Shown piece by piece: positions 59,367 through 64,000 of a DNA stretch of 64,000 nucleotides; the first letter of the stretch is position 1; each line of letters begins with the position of its first letter. Below the pieces are notes generated by a model, which made no database searches, was not told the DNA's origin, and was given only the letters and a program-made list of their open reading frames with translations. The DNA is from Streptomyces sp. NBC_01481 (GTDB lineage: Bacteria > Actinomycetota > Actinomycetes > Streptomycetales > Streptomycetaceae): assembly GCF_026339995.1 (NCBI RefSeq), contig NZ_JAPEPT010000001.1, positions 1,066,501 through 1,130,500 of the forward strand, written 5' to 3'. The position numbers and the translations under genes are program-made.

Positions 59367-59381
59367 GAGTAGCGACTACTC
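59367..59381. promoter_or_regulatory. GAGTAG-N3-CTACTC palindrome on the ligase side
   Basis: GAGTAGCGACTACTC, a second copy of the TGAGTA-class site, 89 bp before the PaaK-like ligase gene. One copy faces each divergent operon. Confidence 0.7.
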
Positions 59382-59469
59382 GGGCCCGGGCCAAGGCCGC
59401 GGTGTGTGCTGGGCGGGTATCCGCCGCGTGCCGTCCGCTCGCGGCCCCCGGCACAGACGAGGAGATCCG

Positions 59470-60780
59470 ATGTCGTGGTCGCGTCCGGAACTGGGCGACT
59501 GGTCAAGTCCCGCCGAACTCACGCAGCTGCAGCGGGCGGAGCTGCCGCGGGTGATCGCCCAGGCGATGCGCTCGCCGTTCTACTCCGCCCGCTATGACGG
59601 CCGCGCCGTGCCGCGCGACGCGGAGGACTTCGCCGGCATCGAGCTGACCACCAAGCAGGATCTGCGCGACCAGTACCCCTTCGGCATGCTGGCGGTGGAC
59701 CGCCAGAAGCTGGCCACCTACCACGAGTCGAGCGGCACGGCCGGGGATCCCACCGCCTCGTACTACACCGACGACGACTGGGCCGACCTCGCCGAACGCT
59801 ACGCACGCAAGTGGGTCGGCATCACCCCCTCGGACACCTTCCTGGTGCGCACCCCCTACGGCCTGGTGATCACCGCGCATCTGGCACAGGCCGCCGGACG
59901 GCTGCGCGGCGCCACGATCGTGCCGGGCGACGCCCGTTCGCTCGCCACCCCGCTGCCCCGGATGATCCGCGTCATGCGGGCCCTGGACGTCTCGCTGACC
60001 TGGTGCAACCCGACCGAGATCATGATGCTCGCCGCCGCGGCCAAGGCCGCCGGGCTGCGCCCGGACCAGGACTTCCCCGCGCTGCGGGCCATGTTCACCG
60101 CGGCGGAACCGCTGACCGAGGTGCGAAGGCGCCGGCTCAGCGAGATCTGGGGCGGCATCCCGATCGTCGAGGAGTACGGCTCCACCGAGACCGGCACCAT
60201 CGCCGGCCAGTGCCCGAACGGCGCCCTGCACCTGTGGGCGGACCGCGCGATCTTCGAGGTCTTCGACCCCGAGACCGGTGAACTGTCGCAGTCCGGACGC
60301 GGCCAGCTGGTCGTGACCCCGCTCTACCGCGAGGCCATGCCGCTGCTGCGCTACAACCTCGCCGACGACGTCGAGGTGTCCGACGCTCAGTGCTCCTGCG
60401 GCTGGCTGCTGCCGACGGTCCGCGTGCTCGGGCGGTCCGGGACGGGCTATCCGGTCGGCGCGGCGACGGTCACCCAACAGCGGCTCGAGGAGCTGGTGTT
60501 CAGCCTCCCAGGCAGCTACGAGGTGATGTTCTGGCGGGCCATGGCCCACCCGGACGTACTGCGCCTGGAGTTCGAGGCACCCGACGAGAGCCGCGACCAG
60601 GCGGTCAAGGAGCTGGCCGGACTGATCGACCGCGAGCTCGGCGTACCGCACCGCATCACCGGACTGCCGCTGGGAGCGCTTGTGCCCCGCGAAGCGCTCA
60701 CGACGCAGCGCGACATCCTCAAGGCCCGCTATCTGTTCGGCGAGGGCGAGGACTGGGACAAGGCGGTCATGTACGCATGA
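59470..60780 (+). CDS. PaaK-like aryl-CoA ligase/adenylating enzyme
   Basis: A 436-residue member of the phenylacetate-CoA ligase (PaaK) branch of ANL enzymes. The nucleotide loop is YHESSGTAGDPTASYY, the A5-like motif EEYGSTETGTIAG, and the C-terminal domain contains GYPVGAATVTQQRLEELVF and a final Lys-containing ILKARYLF. PaaK homologues occur in benzoxazole and phenazine-type clusters, where they activate aryl acids to CoA or carrier thioesters. GAGGAGA precedes the ATG. Its stop overlaps the PKS start (ATGA), so the two are co-translated. Whether it activates 3-hydroxyanthranilate or the PKS-derived acid cannot be told. Confidence 0.85.
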   Translation: MSWSRPELGDWSSPAELTQLQRAELPRVIAQAMRSPFYSARYDGRAVPRDAEDFAGIELTTKQDLRDQYPFGMLAVDRQKLATYHESSGTAGDPTASYYTDDDWADLAERYARKWVGITPSDTFLVRTPYGLVITAHLAQAAGRLRGATIVPGDARSLATPLPRMIRVMRALDVSLTWCNPTEIMMLAAAAKAAGLRPDQDFPALRAMFTAAEPLTEVRRRRLSEIWGGIPIVEEYGSTETGTIAGQCPNGALHLWADRAIFEVFDPETGELSQSGRGQLVVTPLYREAMPLLRYNLADDVEVSDAQCSCGWLLPTVRVLGRSGTGYPVGAATVTQQRLEELVFSLPGSYEVMFWRAMAHPDVLRLEFEAPDESRDQAVKELAGLIDRELGVPHRITGLPLGALVPREALTTQRDILKARYLFGEGEDWDKAVMYA

Positions 60781-63700
60781 GCCGCCTCCCGCTGCCCGCC
60801 CTGCGAGCGTGTTCCGCCGATTCCGGCCGACTTCTTCTTGTCCCGTCGCCGTCCGCTGTGGACGACGCCCGACCCGTAAGCGGTGACCCCATGGTGAGTG
60901 AGTTGTCCCCCCTGCCGCCGACCTCCGAAGACCGGATCGCCATCGTCGGCATCGGCTGCCGTTTCCCCGGCGGCGCCAACTCGCCACAACAGCTGTGGGA
61001 GTTGCTGATGGGCGCGGTCGACGCGTCCGGCCCGATTCCCGAGGACCGGTGGGCGCCGCAGCGCGCCCAGTCGCGCGAGAACGCCGCCGTCCTGTCGCGG
61101 GTGACCTCCAACGGCGCCTTCCTGGGCGACATCAGCGGATTCGACGCCTCCTTCTTCGGCATCTCGGCCACCGAGGCCCGCCAGCTCGACCCGCAGCAGC
61201 GGATGGCGCTGGAGGTGGCCTGGGAGGCGCTGGAGCACGCGGGCATCCCCGCCTCCACCCTCGCGGGCAGCGACACCGGCGTGTTCGTCGGCGTCGGCAC
61301 CGACGACTACGGCCGCCGGCTCCTGGAAGACCTGCCCGGAGTCGAGGCCTGGACCGGAATCGGCTCCTCGCTGTGCGGTGTGCCCAACCGGATCTCGTAC
61401 ACCCTCGATCTGCGCGGTCCGAGCGTCGCCGTGGACACCGCCTGCTCGTCCTCGCTGGTCGCACTGCACCAGGCGTGCGCCAGCCTCCAGCGCGGTGAGG
61501 TACCGGTCGCGCTCGCGGGCGGCATCATGCTGATGGCCGGCCCGGGGCTGACCACCGTGCTCGACATCGCCGGCGCCATCTCGCCCGACGGCCGCTCCAA
61601 GGCCTTCGACGAGGCCGCGAACGGCTACGGCCGCGGCGAGGGCTGCGGCATCGTCGTACTCAAGCGGCTCGCCGACGCCCGGCGCGACGGCGACCGGATC
61701 ATCGCCCTGGTCCGCGGCAGCGCCGTGCACCAGGACGGCCGCACCGACGGCATCATGGCGCCCAGCTCCTCCGCGCAGGCGCATCTGCTGCGCAAGGCGT
61801 ACGAGTCGGCGGGCATCGCGCCGTCCGAGGTCGACTACGTCGAGGCGCACGGCACCGGCACCAAGGTCGGCGACCCGATCGAGGCCGCCGCGCTCGCCGA
61901 AGTCGTCGGCGCCCGCGCCTCGGGACAACGTCCGTGCCTCATCGGCTCGGTGAAGACCAACATCGGGCACTGCGAGGCGGCGGCGGGCATCGCCGGGCTG
62001 ATCAAGACCGCGCTCGCCATGCAGCACGGGATCATCCCGCCGACCCTGACCGTGGACGGTCCGCGCAAGGACATCCCGTGGGCAGATTCCGGGCTCAGCC
62101 TGGTCAGTGAGGCCACGCCGTGGCCCGACTCCGGCCGGCCCCGGCTCGCGGGAGTAGCCAGCTACGGGTACGGCGGCACCATCGCGCACGCGGTCCTTGA
62201 GCAGGCCCCGGTCACCGCTGAGGCACCTCTCACCGCTGAGCCCGAGCAGGCCCAGCAGGCGGAGTCGGCGGAATCCGCCGGGCTCACTGTCTACCCGCTG
62301 TCATCGGCGACGGCGCCCGGGCTCGCCGCCCAGGCCGCCCGGCTGGGCGAGGTGCTGCACGCGCACGCGCTCCCCGATGTCGGGCACACCCTCGCGCACC
62401 GCAGGGCGCACCTGTCCGCCCGCGCCGTCGTAGTTGCGGCGGACCGGGCCGAACTCGCCGACGGACTCGGTGCCTTGGCCGAGGGCGAAGCCCTTCCCAC
62501 GGTCATCACCGGCGAGACGTCCGGACCGTCGCGCTCGCCGGTCTGGGTATTCTCCGGACACGGCGCCCAGTGGTCGGGCATGGGCCAGGACCTGCTCGCC
62601 CAGGAGCCGGTGTTCGCCGCGGCCATCGACCGGCTCGGCCCCATCTACGCCGAGGAACTGGGCGTCACCCCGCGCGAGGTACTCAGCAGCGGTGAACTCG
62701 GCTCGGTCGACGTCATCCAGTCGATGCTGTTCGCCATGCAGATAGGCCTCGCCGAGGTCTGGCGCCGCTACGGCGTCACGCCCGGCGCGGTGATCGGGCA
62801 CTCCGTCGGCGAGATCGCCGCGGCGGTCGTCGCCGGAGTGCTGTCCGAGGAAGACGGCGCGCGGCTGGTCTGCCGCCGCTCGGGACTGCTGCGCAAGGTG
62901 GCGGGCCGAGGTGCGATGATCATGGTCGACCGGCCCTTCGACGAGGTGCAGGACGCCATCGGCGCCACCGACACCCTCTGCGCCGCCATCGCCGCCGCCC
63001 CCTCGTCCACAGTCGTCGCCGGAGACATCCCGGCCGTCGACGAAGCCGCCGAGCAGTGGGCCGAACTGGGCTGGACCGTACGCAGGGTCGACTCCGACGT
63101 CGCCTTCCACAGCGCGCACATGGACGCGATCAGTGCCGACCTCGCCGCCGCCGTCGCCGATCTCCAGGCAGGGCCCGCGCAGGTGCCGCTCTACCTCACC
63201 GCGCTCGACGACCCGAGGTCGACGCGACGCCAGGACGCCTCCTACTGGGCGCTCAACCTGCGTAATCCGGTGCGCTTCCAGCAGGCGGTCGAGGCCGCGT
63301 TCGAGGACGGCCACCGGCTGTTCCTGGAGATCTCCGCGCACCCCGTCGTCGGCCACTCGATCAACGAGACCGTCTCGGGCGCCGGGGACACCCTGGTCAC
63401 ACCGAGCCTTCGCCGCCACCGCCCGGAGCGGACCACCCTGCTCACCTCGCTGGCCGCACTGCACTGCCAGGGCGTCCCGGTCGACTGGTCGGTCCTGCAG
63501 CCCGCAGGGAACCGCACCGACCTGCCCACCACCGCCTGGCAGCACGCCCGGCACTGGGTCGACGCACGCGACCGCAGCGAGTCGCCGGTCGACACACTGC
63601 TCGGCACCGAGACCGGGGTGCACGGCTCCCGGCTGCGGGTCTGGCAGACCACACTCGACCTGCGCACCCGGCCGTACCCCCGCCGCCACCCCGTACTGAA

Positions 63701-64000
63701 CACGGAGATCGTCCCGGCCGCCGTCCTGGTCAACACCTTCCTCACCGCGGGCCGCACCGACGTACTCACCGATCTGCGGCTGCGTCAGCCGGTCGTGGTG
63801 CCGGAGCAGGAGACGCGGGAACTGCAGATCGTCCGCGACGACACCGCTCTGACCCTGGTCTCCCGCCGGCTCGGCGCACCCGACTCGGCCTGGTCCACCC
63901 ACACCCTCGCCACCGTCGGCGGGGGAGCGGCGCCCGAGCCCGTACGCATCGGACAGGCCACCGAGACTCTCGACCCCGGCCATGTGATCGAGCGGCTCGC
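60777..64000 (+). CDS. iterative aromatic type I PKS (6-MSA/orsellinate class), truncated by window end
   Basis: At least 1074 residues, open at the right edge. The KS has RIAIVGIGCRFPGGANS, Cys in VDTACSSSLVAL (about residue 223), EAHGTGT and NIGHCEAAAG. The AT has VWVFSGHGAQWSGMG, Ser in GHSVGEIAAAV (about 677) and the malonyl-type DVAFHSAHMD. The next domain begins HPVLNTEIVPAAVLVNTFL (near 970), the signature of bacterial 6-methylsalicylate, orsellinate and naphthoate synthases (ChlB1, AviM, NcsB class). KR and ACP would lie beyond the window, so the aromatic product is undetermined. An alternative ATG is at 60891. Confidence 0.92.
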   Translation, partial: MSRLPLPALRACSADSGRLLLVPSPSAVDDARPVSGDPMVSELSPLPPTSEDRIAIVGIGCRFPGGANSPQQLWELLMGAVDASGPIPEDRWAPQRAQSRENAAVLSRVTSNGAFLGDISGFDASFFGISATEARQLDPQQRMALEVAWEALEHAGIPASTLAGSDTGVFVGVGTDDYGRRLLEDLPGVEAWTGIGSSLCGVPNRISYTLDLRGPSVAVDTACSSSLVALHQACASLQRGEVPVALAGGIMLMAGPGLTTVLDIAGAISPDGRSKAFDEAANGYGRGEGCGIVVLKRLADARRDGDRIIALVRGSAVHQDGRTDGIMAPSSSAQAHLLRKAYESAGIAPSEVDYVEAHGTGTKVGDPIEAAALAEVVGARASGQRPCLIGSVKTNIGHCEAAAGIAGLIKTALAMQHGIIPPTLTVDGPRKDIPWADSGLSLVSEATPWPDSGRPRLAGVASYGYGGTIAHAVLEQAPVTAEAPLTAEPEQAQQAESAESAGLTVYPLSSATAPGLAAQAARLGEVLHAHALPDVGHTLAHRRAHLSARAVVVAADRAELADGLGALAEGEALPTVITGETSGPSRSPVWVFSGHGAQWSGMGQDLLAQEPVFAAAIDRLGPIYAEELGVTPREVLSSGELGSVDVIQSMLFAMQIGLAEVWRRYGVTPGAVIGHSVGEIAAAVVAGVLSEEDGARLVCRRSGLLRKVAGRGAMIMVDRPFDEVQDAIGATDTLCAAIAAAPSSTVVAGDIPAVDEAAEQWAELGWTVRRVDSDVAFHSAHMDAISADLAAAVADLQAGPAQVPLYLTALDDPRSTRRQDASYWALNLRNPVRFQQAVEAAFEDGHRLFLEISAHPVVGHSINETVSGAGDTLVTPSLRRHRPERTTLLTSLAALHCQGVPVDWSVLQPAGNRTDLPTTAWQHARHWVDARDRSESPVDTLLGTETGVHGSRLRVWQTTLDLRTRPYPRRHPVLNTEIVPAAVLVNTFLTAGRTDVLTDLRLRQPVVVPEQETRELQIVRDDTALTLVSRRLGAPDSAWSTHTLATVGGGAAPEPVRIGQATETLDPGHVIERL

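Overview
The window is high-GC actinomycete DNA, almost certainly from Streptomyces. The signs are extreme GC bias at third codon positions, many GTG starts, GTGA/ATGA-coupled operons, a DtxR/DmdR-type iron box, SARP and LAL regulators, and the families present. No rRNA, tRNA, CRISPR array or insertion sequence was seen.

Region 1 (1 to about 19.6 kb) is ordinary chromosome. It holds an SDR, a GT2 glycosyltransferase, an ArsR/AHSA1 pair, an APH-fold kinase, a serine hydrolase, DedA and DoxX membrane proteins, a PhoD-like phosphatase, a secreted HNH nuclease, a manganese-type exporter behind a yybP-ykoY riboswitch, an MFS pump with an extra C-terminal domain, a GNAT and a sarcosine-oxidase-like flavoenzyme. 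Remnants of a tyrosine phosphatase and probably of a LysR regulator are present.

Region 2 (19.6-34.2 kb) is the regulatory, tailoring and export arm of a specialised-metabolite locus. It contains a SARP activator, an operon of SRPBCC protein, class III aminotransferase and thioester reductase, a giant LAL regulator, a heterodimeric ABC exporter and a TetR/MMPL pair. Region 3 (34.2-37.5 kb) looks like unrelated accessory cargo: Nudix, XRE-CYTH pair, hypothetical genes and two tiny zinc ribbons.

Region 4 (37.7-64 kb) is the biosynthetic core. Fourteen genes run leftward from 59.2 to 37.7 kb with nearly all junctions overlapping by 4 nt or separated by at most 31 nt. The first part encodes 3-hydroxyanthranilate formation (type II DAHP synthase, PhzE-like ADIC synthase, PhzD/EntB-like isochorismatase, EntA-like dehydrogenase) plus benzoxazole-type assembly (aryl-AMP ligase, carrier protein, KSIII acyltransferase, amidohydrolase) and a PPTase. 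The second part encodes a dissociated, highly reducing, PUFA-synthase-like iterative PKS: AT-ACP, a FabL-type enoyl reductase fused to a KS and a CLF-like domain, two KR-DH proteins (one with a dead DH) and a P450. Divergently transcribed are a PaaK-like ligase and a bacterial iterative aromatic type I PKS (6-methylsalicylate/orsellinate class) that leaves the window at 64000.

The ligase/PKS/3-hydroxyanthranilate/amidohydrolase set resembles nataxazole- and caboxamycin-type benzoxazole clusters. What is unusual is its fusion into one operon with a FabL-KS reducing PKS. Two palindrome classes (TGAGTA-N5-TACTCA and TTAGAC-N3-GTCTAA) occur both at the divergent core promoter (59.25-59.38 kb) and in region 2 (19.67-19.80 kb and 30.95 kb), which suggests that regions 2 and 4 form one regulon. 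My inference is a hybrid product combining an aryl/benzoxazole unit with a reduced chain that may be released as an aldehyde and transaminated. The structure cannot be read from sequence alone.
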